Source of the DNA: Dacryopinax spathularia
Lineage: Eukaryota; Basidiomycota; Dacrymycetes; Dacrymycetales; Dacrymycetaceae
Assembly: GCA_037974965.1 (NCBI GenBank)
Contig: JBBPFI010000009.1
Span: 682,001 to 746,000 of the forward strand
Direction: 5' to 3'
Length of the DNA: 64,000 nt
Below the pieces are notes generated by a model. That model did not search any database. It was not told the DNA's origin and saw nothing but the letters and a program-made list of their open reading frames with translations. Of the stretch, positions 23,530-35,096 are shown in pieces; positions within the stretch are counted from its first letter, which is position 1; every line of letters begins with the position of its first letter. The position numbers and the translations under genes are program-made.

Positions 23530-24009
23530 CTAGGCACGAGCCGTACAGCACCCAAGCCAATCCCACCATGCGCGGTAAGAAGTCTGGCTATCATCCGAGT
23601 CCGACTCGCTGCCAGTAAAGGAATGGTCGTCTGAATCATGGGAGGAAATGCGCGAGTACTTTTCCCCGTCTTTTTCGCGCCTCTGACGGCGCTCGCGGCG
23701 CAGTTGTGCCGCTTGTTCTCGCGCCCGCTGACGTTTGGCGTAGGCCTCCGGCGTCGTGATCCCGAATGGCGAGTTTGGGAGCGTGTTGTTGGCCTTGATA
23801 GACACGTCCACATAATCGAGCCGGTTGAGAAATACGGAAAGCGCCTCTGTGTTGTTGAGATCGGTCCCCGCGGGCAGTTGTCCATCCTGGCGCGTCAAGC
23901 ACGGTTTGGCGTTCGCAGTTGGGAGCGCCGCGCAAGTACCTGGGGTGTATTCGCATTTGTCCAAGCGTTCGAAGATGGCACACAGCCCGCCTGTCGGAGT
24001 GACGGACAT
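23530..24009 (-). CDS. Unknown protein, 3' exon (right-arm copy)
   Basis: Mirror copy of the frame at 18155-18634, identical in sequence and pointing into the spacer. The same uncertainty about start codon and coding strand applies. Confidence 0.4.
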   Translation of the reverse strand: MSVTPTGGLCAIFERLDKCEYTPGTCAALPTANAKPCLTRQDGQLPAGTDLNNTEALSVFLNRLDYVDVSIKANNTLPNSPFGITTPEAYAKRQRAREQAAQLRRERRQRREKDGEKYSRISSHDSDDHSFTGSESDSDDSQTSYRAWWDWLGCCTARA

Positions 24010-25003
24010 GCGGGTCTTGCATACGGAGGGGGGTACGTCTACAAGCACAATGCTGATGAGCAGTTATGCGCGCTCCGAGGGGAACAAATCATACTGGAGT
24101 GCATTGTTGCTCGCTCGGAAAGCTGGCTGCGGTCTAGCTCGCGTGCGGCGGTAGTCAAACCTGTGGCGCTTTGCATCACGAAACAGAGCAAGATTATCAG
24201 CACATGGAAGAGCTCGCTGGTAACATGGGTACTCACATGCAATCAACGTGGATGCAGAACAGAGCTCACTGGGGATCAGTGAGGGAGGCGTTCGGTATGG
24301 TTCTGAAGCGGTGTAGGTTGGTGGTGAGGGTCAAATCAAAGCGAGGTGGAGCCTTTTCGAATGTATGATTCAGCGGGCACCATGTGATACGAGCTCAGCC
24401 ACTGGCGACGCCAAAGGCTCGACGTTGCCGTAAACGTCCGTTAATCATCACGGGTAAAAGGTTAGTGGGGAGCGGCATCTCGGGCCCCATTTCCGCAGTG
24501 TTGTCAGATATATGTACGGCGCAACCAGTCGATGCTCGGAGGTGAGCACACAGAGGATAGACGGATCGGACGAAGGGAGACCAGGTGCTCAACGTTGGAT
24601 TGGAGGGTAGGTGACCCTCACCTGGCAGACACCGCAGCGATATGGCCTGTCGGCTGCGATACGGAGCGCACGGCACGCGAGAGGAATGGGTATTCATAAG
24701 TATTGGTTCGAGGCCTGCGGGGGCCAATAATGCTCTCTATATAACCTGTTGAATGTTGTTGCCATCAATGATCGCAGGGGAACAACTGACATGGCTGCTT
24801 CTCGCTCTGCTTGATCGGCCGAACATCATGAGGCAGGGGCGGACCTGACGTAAGTAATTTGTCATGCAGAAGAATCCGCAGAATGCAAGGGTCGGGGTTG
24901 CGATCAACGAGTGGGACGGTATTCTGCGATGTACGGCCCGCTGCCGTCTTGGCCAGGCTGTGTGCTCCCACAAACTGCATATGTACGGAGGCAAACGGGG
25001 GCT

Positions 25004-25861
25004 ACCTTCTCGTGTTGATGGCCGTACATGGCGGTAAACGCCCGCAGCACGCCTTCCGACAACCTCGCGTCACACCGCTACCGTCAATATCCAGATTCCC
25101 GTTTTCTCGTCTTTGGCCGATCAGAGTATTCTGCCCCATTGTTTGCGGTGATGGTAGTCAGGGAGCGTTTTCCACCGTATACGGCGACAAACAAATGGGG
25201 TGCGTTCCTGTGCTGATGGCCGTACATGGCGGTATACGCCAATCGTACGCCTCCGGGCTCCCGCCTCCGAGTCTACCGTCAATATACCAGATTCCCGTTC
25301 TTCGCGTCGATCGCTGTACATGGTGGAAAACGACCGCACGCCTTCGACAGCCTCATGTCACAGCTCTACAGAGAACATTATCCAGATTTCCCGTTTTCTC
25401 GTCTTTGGCCGACCATCTATTCTGCCCCATGGTATCCGTTGATGGTAGTCAGGAAGCGTTTCGGACGGTATACGGAGGCAAACAAAAGGGGTGTGTTCTC
25501 GTGCTGATGGCCGTACATGGCGGTATACGCCAATCGTACGCCTCCGGGCTCCCGCCTCCGAGTCTACCGTCAATATCCAGATTCCCGTTCTTCGCGTCGA
25601 TCGCCGTACATGGTGGAAAACGACCGCACGCCTTCGACAGCCTCACGTCACAGCTCTACAGAGAACACTATCCAGATTTCCCATTCTTTCGTCTTGGCCC
25701 GATCAAGATATCTGTACGGGCGGAAGCATACTCTTCCTGCCCGATTGTTGGTTGACAAGAAGCGTTCCACACCGTATGCGGACTCAGCAAACCACGGGTG
25801 CGTTCCCCGTGTTGATGGCCGTACATGGCGGTAAACGCCAACCGCACGCCTTCGACAGCGT
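25004..25861. repeat. Tandem array of about 290-bp units (right arm)
   Basis: Mirror image of the array at 16303-17160, with the same unit number and order. Confidence 0.85.
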
Positions 25862-26388
25862 CACGTCGCATCTGTACCATCAATAATATGAATCTCGATA
25901 TATGATATTTCCGGCAGGGGCCCCCACCTGCAAGCGAACATACTTTCATGGTAAGCTGTGTGTGCGGATCCCAGTCTGGAGAGGATCCGCAAACGCGGAT
26001 CCGTAGTGTTGGCGGATCTCAATCCAGAAACTGTGAGAATATGTGGGCGTAACGCCGCGCGGACGCTGATGTGAATCCTTGTTTTCCAGTATGATCGGGA
26101 AGGACAATGAGGCTGACAGATGTGGATACGTAGCTGAGATGGCCGTCTTACAAATGTCCCTCCCCAAAAGACGCTGGACGTGACAACTGGCATACAGTGA
26201 CAAAGGATATACTGACAGGCTACAGAATACGAAATCAGACAATCTTGGTAAAATCGGACAAATCGTAGCTCGGCCGAGTCACATCAAACCATGATCCTTC
26301 GTGACGGCTCACATGCCATAGCAGAGGATTTGCTGATAAGCTACCGACCGAGAAATCGGACAATCTTGGTAAAATCGGACAATCTTGG

Positions 26389-26727
26389 CCTGGCCGAATG
26401 ACATCGAACCAGGATCCTTCGTGGGCTTACCAGGTGTGAAGGCACCATCCGCAGCTTCACCGGTTGGAGATTCCAGGGAGATACGGACCGTGATAAAATT
26501 GGGTGCCACCTGCAGAACGCACATTTGCGGCCATATCCGGGCAACGCTCGTTTACAATGGGCGCAAGGCTGGCAATGATTGGCCGCGCTCGGGGGCCGAC
26601 CCTAGACAAGAAACAGCTCAAACCCCCTTCGACTCGCTGCGGCCCGCTCTCCGCGATAGAATACAACTGAGGCCCTTCGGCTAGAAGAAGATGTCGCTAA
26701 ATCGGTGCATCATATCTATCATTTCCT
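26389..26727. other. Right flank of the inverted duplication
   Basis: Begins with the remaining part-unit of the 120-bp repeat, then unique sequence. Open frames on both strands have no recognisable domain. Confidence 0.4.
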
Positions 26728-27833
26728 TTAGAAGTCTTCTGTCTGCGGCCAAAGAGTCAGCGCACAGTGTTGTCTGCGTACGTCATGGAAAACGGGCTTA
26801 CCCAGATCAGGACCGAGCTCTGAGTGCTTGATCAGCTGAACATCTGCAAGGCCTACGACACAACCGATCACTTCGATGTAGGTTCCCTGGGTTCCAATCG
26901 GAGCAGGATAGTCCTTATCGCCCATCAGCATGCGAAGAAGAAGGTAGATGCACTTATCTACGATGGGCACGTAAACCCTCACCAGCCCGCCGTCCACAGC
27001 TTTGGCCGAGAACTGCGGGAGGGTGACCTACAAGAAGCGTTGACGCCCAAGATGCCCAAGCCATGGGACATGCTTACAGGAATGTCCTGGAGTTCGAGAG
27101 ACAATTCAAACATGTCACCCCGAGAAAGAGGGCATCATCGAAGCATAGATCCACGGAGTTGGGAGGGCGAACGGGAGCATGGAGCCTGAAACGGCTGTGT
27201 GGTCGTGCAGACTGGCCAGGGCGATATTCCACACGTGAGTTCTGGGCTGCAAACTTTCAGCGCGTCGTCCATCAATCGCCAGGGTAGACGAACAGACCTG
27301 TGCTTCTTCTGAGCTGGCGGATGCTTCGACACGCAGTGGTGATGCACGCGCTCGTCGGACGGGCGGCCGGCATGGTTTGATTGACAGGCTTGAGTTTCGT
27401 GAGGTCGTGGTCTACCTGACGGGACGCGAGTGGGAAATGGGGAAAGATAAGGTCCGAATGAGAAGAGCATCCGCTATGTCACCATGGAGAGGGCCACCAC
27501 CGCGCTAATGCGCGAGTGGGTCCATGGCTGCTTCTTCATCCAAGTACTTGCCGTATCCGCGGAAGCGGACCAAGCGGTCGGTTCCGTTCATTCGGCAAGC
27601 GATCATACGGCGGATTACGCCGTCTTTGGCCGTAAATCAGCCACACCTGCTAGCAAATCATCCATCTGCGGTCCAGTGATCAGGGAGCACGCGTCTCCAT
27701 CAACGCGCACCTTCCATGCGGAACGCCCAAGCTGTTCCGTACTTGCGAAGGAGATGTCCATTCCGCAGGAGACTCGGGCGGGCCGTGTATCGCCGTAAAC
27801 GAAGCTCTGGCTCTGGGAGCGGGTCGGGCCCAC
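26728..27833 (-). pseudogene. Possible unknown minus-strand gene pieces
   Basis: A minus-strand stretch at 26728-26997 reads like protein (including DKCIYLLLRMLMGDKD and LADVQLIKHSELGPDLG) and may be joined by an intron GTAAGC...GTAG (about 27034-27080) to upstream sequence. Another piece at 27615-27833 shows SFASTEQLGRSAWKVRVDGD. Frames between them are not continuous. Family unknown; it may be a decayed gene or wrongly linked exons. Confidence 0.25.
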
Positions 27834-27982
27834 CGTTCACGCCCGGTACTGTGCGTGGTACGGTATGCGCCCGTATATCCTTCTTCGATGATGCATTTCC
27901 TGCTAGCCCAAGGCGGTACTAGTCAGCCCGTCTATATCGTCTCGACCCGACACTCACCACGCGCTGCAGCTCCCAAGTACCC

Positions 27983-28378
27983 ATGCATCCCGCCCTCAAC
28001 GACGACACCCTGGCCCTCATCCTACTCCAAATTATCGGCCAGTATCGCCTACGCCCCTTCCTCAAGCTGTCGGTCGTTACTACGATATACGGGTGCGATA
28101 GGAAGGCCGATCGTCTAGAAGCCACGCTCGCCCTGCAAGTCAAACGGACCAGTGGGCGATCGGAAGGCTGTCGGCCAGTCTGCCTGAGTGACGTTACGCT
28201 GGACATGCAAGATGCAGAGCTGAAAAGTTGGATACGGGAGAAGGGATTGAAGGGAGACATATGGGGTGCGGGAGAGACGGGGAAGAAGTGGGTAGATTTC
28301 ACCGACGAGGAGATTCAGCAGGAGGCTGCCACCTATCGCGATGTCCAACTTGGATTATTACGGCGATACATTGCGTAG
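27983..28378 (+). CDS. Small hypothetical protein (131 residues)
   Basis: Single open frame from an ATG at 27983. It begins MHPALNDDTLALILLQIIG, which loosely recalls the opening helix of an F-box, and ends in a charged helical segment (KKWVDFTDEEIQQEAATYRD). No definite domain is seen. It could be one exon of a larger gene or a remnant. Confidence 0.35.
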   Translation: MHPALNDDTLALILLQIIGQYRLRPFLKLSVVTTIYGCDRKADRLEATLALQVKRTSGRSEGCRPVCLSDVTLDMQDAELKSWIREKGLKGDIWGAGETGKKWVDFTDEEIQQEAATYRDVQLGLLRRYIA

Positions 28379-29142
28379 AAAGGGTAGAGCTTGCAGGGCC
28401 GAGATACCTAGCCAGGAGCCCCAAGATACAGCGAGAGTTAGGCGGCTGGTCTTCGGTTATATAGATGTGGTCGGGATTGAACAAGGCCTTGCAATTCGGC
28501 GAGCTTGCGCGTCCATATATATCAGAAGTGGCCCAAGCGCCACGGACCTGCGTGAACGATCCTGGCGGAGGTCGATAGTCGACGTAATAGTGCAGCGGCA
28601 GCAGTCGGGAGACAGTACTGGTGTTCGTCTGGGTTCAGGGTTCGAATTAAGCGCCCGTGCGACCCTGCGGCAGAGCTTGGAAGTTACCAACCATTACCGG
28701 TACCGTTTACGCAATCCGCAGCATCAACTTACGTCTTTGCCCTCAGCATTGATGAAATAAGTGGCGGGTTGCCGGCCGTAGCTTGCTCCTGGTCCGTGAT
28801 CGTAATCACTGGAAGAAGGGAATCGATCTACGCACCACGTGCGCCGCAAGTCAGAAATCAGCAACCGAGTACACGGCAGCTCGCGCGAATTGCGCCCTGA
28901 ATTTACCTAACACAAGAACAATCAGTGGTGAGTTGAACGGACCTTGACAGTTAGAGAACCAGAAAATCTTTCGCACTGACGGTTTGTGGCGACTGAGGAA
29001 GCGAGGGGCGATGAATTCCGGTTCGGGTTAGGGTGCCTCCCATATTTCACTTCAGGATCCAGTGAAGTCCCTCCTTTCTCAGCACTTATCATCTACGCAG
29101 TCGGTCGACACCACTCTAATCTCTAATCTCTCTTTTAACAAA
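28379..29142. other. Intergenic region
   Basis: No supported gene. The part just before 29143 is rich in CT (around 29075-29135), as is common upstream of fungal starts, and ends in CAAAATGG around the next start codon. Confidence 0.4.
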
Positions 29143-30589
29143 ATGGAGTCGATGTTGGAGATGGGCGGCAACGAAGGGAAGGCTGATCATACAGCGCTCG
29201 GCAATGTGGGCAGACGAAGGGTGATGGAGGACTCAAGCCGGGCAAGTAGACCCGACCAGGTGCCACGCTCACCTCAAGGTTTGTGGTAGTAGTGAAGACT
29301 CCTATATTATCTAACTTGGTCTTTCACCTCAATACCGCCCAGACGCCTTATTCTCACCTCTGACCGAGTCGTCTAACCGCTCGCAAGCCATGGCGCAGCG
29401 AGGCCAGTATCAAAACGTTCGTCAGCGCTTCAATTCCACGGTCGGAACCTGTCAATCCCCGGAACCCATGGAAGATATTCCCCTCCAACCGATGCAGGAA
29501 GACGTTGCTTCTAGCTCGGACGACATACCCACCTTCGTGTCGTCTCGCTCCCTCGGCAGCTTGCAATCATCTCCTCGCCTCCGCACACCAACTCGTGCCG
29601 CCACACTTCCCCTCATGTCTTACCACCAGGACGGATCTAGATCGAACTTTGCTCAGCCGCAGCCCTCTGTTCAGCCAGACCATCGTTCTCAGTCGTCCCC
29701 CGGTTCTTTCGGTTCTCGCCCGCCGGACCTGGAAGACGGATTAGGCATCCCTTCTTCGCAGTCGGCGCTTTGGAAAAGAATGATCGAGGCTATCGCTCGC
29801 CTATTGAGCGGATCTCGGCCTCTCCCTCCCCCATCCCATATTCTCCTGAGGCTGTCCACTCTGAACGCGGATACGATCGAATTCTGGATGCCGGCGGCAA
29901 TGGCGACCGAGGAAAAGGATCGTACAATGGAAGAGTGGATGATTAGGGTGTTGGACCTAGCGAGCGCGGAACATCGATTGGGGGTGAGTTTTCTCTCTAA
30001 CTTGCAACATCTCAAGTACATTGACAATATCTCGAGGTCATGGAAGTAGCTGAAGGTGCCAGACCCAACATCGAAGCTGCGCAAGCACTTCTGGACAGGC
30101 CTCTGCCGCCAGTGCCTGGTCGTGAGGCCACTCCTAACGAGCTTCGAGCCTACAAATTAATCCTCGCTGCGACGACCTGGCGCAATGGGTATCTCGAATA
30201 TTTCATCGATCGCTACAAGAGCGAGGAGAGGGCCGAGATTGGACGCCAGCACTGGAGCGAAGCTCGTTTGTGGTGGTTCCGACGCAAACACCACTTGCGT
30301 GCCCGTCGTTTGGCTCGCTTGTCGTCCCGGACGACGACCGCAATGTATATCGAGAATATTACAGGCAACATACAAGGTCTCCTCTACGACCTGGGACCCT
30401 TCCTAGCGACCACACTGCTGGCCTACAAATTCGCTATTATCACGATCACAGGTAAGAGGGTTACGTTCTCACTGAATGACGTCAAGCTGACCAGCGCAAG
30501 TCCTCCTTTTCGTCATCGTCTTCGGATACCATAAAAACATCAAGGAGTGGTTGGAAGACCTCATCATGGTAAAAGGACGCAATAGCTAA
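29143..30589 (+). CDS. Hypothetical protein with C-terminal membrane segment
   Basis: Four exons with clean borders: 29143-29278, 29343-29983, 30037-30451 and 30501-30589, giving about 427 residues. Introns are 50-64 nt and begin GTTTGT, GTGAGT and GTAAGA. The start is the ATG in CAAAATGG. The N-terminal half is polar and disordered. The middle has helical, Trp-rich segments (ALWKRMIEAIARLLSG, EARLWWFRRKHHLRARR). Near the C-terminus two hydrophobic stretches (FLATTLLAYKFAIITIT and VLLFVIVFGY) suggest a membrane hairpin or tail anchor, followed by a short charged tail. No family recognised. It is the cleanest small gene in the window, with no break. Confidence 0.8.
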
Positions 30590-32125
30590 TCTGAAGTCGT
30601 CCGTATTTCTCTTTCTTTCCGAGTCTCATACGTTGCCGATATCGTCAGTTAAGGTCGCGTTTTGAGATAGTTCTACCCTAACGATTCTTTGATAATCGCG
30701 TTTCACTATTGTATACTGAGGCGACAGGAAGTTCGTTCCACCGCATCACAAACACTTCGCAGGACTCGGTAGATGGTGTGGATCCCGAACGTTGGGCAGG
30801 AAGATGTCCGATCTTCTGGAAGTAGTTGCGGTATCGGGGAGGAGTAAAACCACTCGTCCTGGTATGTATCGCCCCGTATAAGGCCTGTAGCTCTGTCCGA
30901 GCCTCGGCCACAAGCTCCAATGGGTACAAGTCGATGCTGCAAGTCTTCGGTTACCATGAGTTGAGGATGTGAACCATATATTGTCTCGGGCAGGACGTAT
31001 GCTTCGCAACTTCCGGTGTGACAATCACTACGTCATTGCTATTCCCAGCCCCAATCGCTTTGTCTTCCCACCATGTGAGCATAGCGCAAGCCCAAAGGCG
31101 AGGAGCAACGTAAGACATTCCGCCCAGAAAGGAAAGCGAATAAAATCAAGAATCTCAAACCAAGCGAAGAGGGACAACAGGCTTCTGAGATATCATGGTA
31201 TTATATTCGATTGGAAAGCTACATGGGGTGACTGCTGATTTCGTAGAGTTGACTCGCTCGGCGCCGGGCAATAGAAGGCTTGGTCCGCGGGGAGATAGAA
31301 CAAATGCGGAGAATCACTGGTAGCACAGGCTAGCGAGTATTGACGATAGGGTTGCGGCATTGTGTCTGAGGAGGTGTCTTGAAGCATTTACGCAGGAGCG
31401 CCGAATGTATTCAAGCAGCCAAGCAGCAAAGATGAGCAGTCGGAGAGCACGGATGTTTGCCTTGGCGAGCAACAGGCGCCCGTTAACTTGAAGTTGCTAA
31501 TCGCAAATGCCGTTGAAGGGTCGTAAGTGGGCGTATATGAAATCGTATACTGAACCGTACACGGAGGAACGGATATACCCTTCGGCTGTTTAGGGGTCCT
31601 ACCGACGGATATAAGATAAGGTAAAGGGTCCTGCTCAGCTGCAAATGTCGGATTCTAATCACTCCGGTTTAAAGGCCGCTGCCTACTTATCAGCAGTAGT
31701 TAGGGATGATATTAGTAATATGACCTATTGGAAAGCAGTTGGATATCATTCCTTCCACTTTTGACCAGTGTTCCACTTTTGAGACTCAATCAACGATCAT
31801 TTGAAATACCTCCTTCTACATGCATATATACATACAGACGCGCTCGAAGAAATTGCACTCAACCCTGATAGGGCCGTCATGCACAAGAATTTTGTAAATT
31901 ATGAAGGATCGACATAATAAAAATGGCTTTCACAATTATAATGAGTGATAGCGCACTATAACAGCTATCAGGCTGCAGAGTACCGTAGAAAAATAGTGAA
32001 TTTTGACAGAGATATGGTGATGTTTGGTCGGAGTCCCCGGTCTTTGTACCCTAACCGAACTCAGCACCTTTTTCAAGAAAAATGCAGAAAACAAGACTCA
32101 CTGATCCGATTGCCTTCAAACTTTG
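30590..32125. other. Gene-free transition into CpG-poor DNA
   Basis: No supported coding region. Base composition changes here: CG dinucleotides become sparse and AT content rises toward 31.7-32.1 kb. One end of the first Tc1-like element should lie between about 31.75 and 32.1 kb, but a matching terminal repeat was not found by eye. Confidence 0.4.
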
Positions 32126-33199
32126 TCAGTACTTAGTATACCATCCCTTGGCCTGGCGGAGAGTCTCTACACGTCGAGGCATGGAGTCATACAACTTGTC
32201 AATATAGGGTTGGTCAAGGGAGTACCATTCCTGCTGAAGCGCCTCCCAGAGCTGGTCTTCATTTGTCGGAAGAGGGTTTCGACGTCGGATCCTGCTGTCA
32301 AGCTCATCCCAGGCATGCTCAATAATGTTCATGTCTGGTGACGAAGCTGGCCAGTTGAGAATAGTGTAGCCCTCTCGACCCATGTAGTTCAGCGTGGCTT
32401 TTGCGGTGTGGATTGGTGCATTATCTTGCTGGAAAATAGTATCCCGTGTGCTGAAAAACTTGTCCTCAAGCATTCCCTTATAGGCATCTTCAAGAAGTGC
32501 AATATATCCTTGAGCGTTGAGTTGTCCTTCGATGCGGGAAAGTCACCCAGGCCCGTTCCGAGTCAAGCAGCCCCAAACCATAACACTCCCACCTCCGTGC
32601 TTCACCACTTTCCTCACATTCTGTGGCGCCAACTCTTCCCCAACCCTTTGCCTGCAATACATCCTCCCATCGGACCCGAAGAGATTGAACTTGGATTCAT
32701 CGGAAAAGATGACCCAGCGCCAGTCGACTTCGGTCCAGTGGCAATGTTCATTTGCCCAAGCAAGATGACGCACAATGTTCACTGCGCTGAGGTATGGCTT
32801 GACTCGGCGGACTCGCCCAAAAAAACCCATCTCACACAAGGCACGGCGGATGGTTGAATCGCCAAGGTGTTGGAAGAGCTGGCGCCGGAGGTCTGCTCCA
32901 TCTCGAGCCTTTCCAGAAAGGATATATCAAATTGCCAAGCGGAGGTCTCGAGGGCTGAGAAGTCGGGCATGGCCAACACGTGGGGTCTTTGAGTAGAATA
33001 GGGCATGATTTCCGTACTTGGCAAGGTTCCGTCGGACTGTTGTTGGGTGACTGCCAAGCTTCCTTGCAATCTGAATGGAGTTCAGACCAGCTTCGTTGTA
33101 GGCAAATGCCCGAGGCCGCTTTGTTGGGGTGAACATGACATAGGGCGAGCGGCGCACTTTGGTTGGAGTAGAAGGAGGACTTGGAATGATGCGGAGCAT
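32126..33199 (-). pseudogene. Tc1-like transposase, copy 1 (two stops)
   Basis: Minus-strand frame from the ATG at 33199 to 32126. It shows a helix-turn-helix region (YNEAGLNSIQIARKLGSH), then the DDE core: IFSDESKFNLFGSDGR, QQDNAPIHTAKA and WPASSPDMNIIEHAWDELD, fitting Tc1-type DD34E. The whole frame stays open apart from two in-frame TGA codons (32927-32929 and 32543-32545). At the second, the homologous copy at 35145-36194 has Arg, so CGA-to-TGA is likely. There is no frameshift. Tc1 transposases cut and paste into TA dinucleotides. Inactive as it stands. Confidence 0.85.
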
Positions 33200-33684
33200 T
33201 TCTGAGGCTGTTTGTAGGTGATGCAGGAGTGCTATCGAGCACTCACAATTGCTTGTACTGTCAGATTTATAGAGGGGCAATGTTTTCTGGTTGATTTGGG
33301 TGAGGGCACACTTTTTGCGCCCTCACATGTTTGAGGCCCATGCACCTTGCTTATCAGTTTTCTGCTGATTTCTGCAATCAGAACTCCGCTCAAATTCCGT
33401 CCAGCTTTTCTTTATATGGGAACACAGCTTTCTTATCAAGGAAATCTATCTAGAAAGCGGCTCAGCGTATGCCGAAACCGCGACCAACATGACCGCTCGC
33501 GTCATTACATGACGGGTGCAATTTCATCGAGTGCGTCTGTATATACATATATCTGCTCCCCTCCTTCCCAACTTCCTTATTAAGGTCTTGGATTCTGACC
33601 AGTCAAAATCATATACTGGTCCTGATATGTGCAAATGATAACCAGTAACGTAGATACTGGGTGAAGTACATGAGGCTGCCAAAG
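33200..33684. other. Tc1-like copy 1 upstream end
   Basis: Expected to contain the transposase promoter and one element end. A hairpin-forming inverted repeat (GTGAGGGC...GCGCCCTCAC) sits at about 33300-33327. No confident terminal repeat pair. Confidence 0.4.
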
Positions 33685-34457
33685 TCACATAACATTGGAT
33701 GTATGTAACCATATGGTAGCTTGAAACACACCAGTATGTATCTTATTAAATAATGGTAAGCTTGTAGTGATTTCACCCACAAATGTTAAGGTTTCAGGCA
33801 GATTTTGCTCACCAAATTGGTATTTACTGCATTCATATTGTCCAAGGGAGGAGTTAGGATCCAGTAAGTACTGGTCAGCAAGTTTTGGGAGCATTTCACA
33901 CATTATCGTGAGGTCACAGCCAATAAACCTTTGCTGGCTTGCCACATCATGTTCATAGGGTGTGATGCTTAAGTGATGAAGAAAGAGCCATATAAGCAAG
34001 GAGTGTATGGCAATAAGTGGAGAAATGATAAGCCATGGCCAGAGTGCAATTGAAGGTAGCCAGCCCAAACACTGGTGGCTGTGTGAATTTTGTAGCTCCG
34101 CTAAAATGAAATAAAAATTGATAAAAAGCAGATCTAAACACCGAAAGTGTGCACATGGAACCTGTCCACAAAAACCAGTGCTCGGAGGGTTTGTGTGGAC
34201 CGCTGGGACCCCCAAACAGGCGACCAAGCAAGCTGTCCACCAAGAGCTTCCATACATAGGAGACCCCACCTGTTCCTCACAGAATTAGACCCTAGTAAGA
34301 GGGTCCGGCCAGCCCCTCCCACACCTCTCAGTAGAGCCCTTTTCTTCATTTGCACCATCCAGCACCAATCCGGGAGTTTGCGTCCGGTATTGACATGTGG
34401 AGTGCAGCCGGTCCAGCAAGGTCTTCTATGGCCATTCCAGAGCGGCAGTTCGGCCAA
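33685..34457 (-). pseudogene. Unknown protein fragment, minus strand
   Basis: A minus-strand frame at 33685-34269 contains a hydrophobic region (FINFYFILAEL and IAIHSLLIWLFLHHL) followed by CDLTIMCEMLPKLADQYLL and ETLTFVGEITTSLPLF. It reads like a real protein piece but has no recognised domain or start. It precedes other minus-strand fragments of unknown multi-copy proteins and may belong with them. Confidence 0.3.
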
Positions 34458-35096
34458 TCATCCGCATGCGACAGGGTTCATGCACGCAATGCATTCCATA
34501 TTGTCTGGACTAGCAACAATGTAGAAGTAAATACGGTCTAGACTATAATAAATCCCCTTTTGACTACTCTGGTCCGTTTTCCCCACCTTCTTCTGAGAAC
34601 ACTGTACTCTGCATCCATTGCAGAGTCGGCCAGCCTTGCAAAGGTGGCCAGTCTACATGTGGTACTGTCCTCTCTGAAAAAACCTGCCTGTCAGACACCG
34701 CCAGAGGCAAGTGGGGTTCGTCAACCTGAGCTCCACTGGATATCACGGTCCGGATGCACTGAGCGTCCAGAGCCTTTTGCTGTGCACATTTTGCCCGCTC
34801 CTTTTCCAGCTCCACCATTCGTTGCCTGGCCCAAGCCACATTCTCTGCAGGCGTCATTTTCCAGAAGAAGCAAGTCCCTTCGAGAGGAGCATTGTGGAGA
34901 GCGTTCAGCTCTGTCATTCCAAGCGAGGAGGGGTTGACAAAGTCCAGAGTGGGCCAGCCTTCAAGTATAAGACGTTAAGTGTCCTGAATATGTGTCCCGA
35001 ATTTTGCATACTGCATTGTGGCTTTGTCGTTATTAGCCGCTTTTCCTGTGCCCATGGTTAGCCAGACCTTCTGGACACATTGAGAGATGGGATGTA

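Larger units (their letters stand above)
23404..26388. repeat. Right arm of the inverted duplication
   Basis: Reverse complement of 15776-18760 (see the left arm). The inner edge is at 23404 and the outer edge at 26388. Beyond 26388 the sequence continues as a further part-unit of the about 120-bp outer repeat (CCTGGCCGAATGACATCGAA), which the left flank lacks. Confidence 0.95.

Noticed and set aside
23404-26388. Arms as LTRs of a giant retroelement
   Set aside because: The copies are inverted rather than direct, and no gag or pol lies between them.
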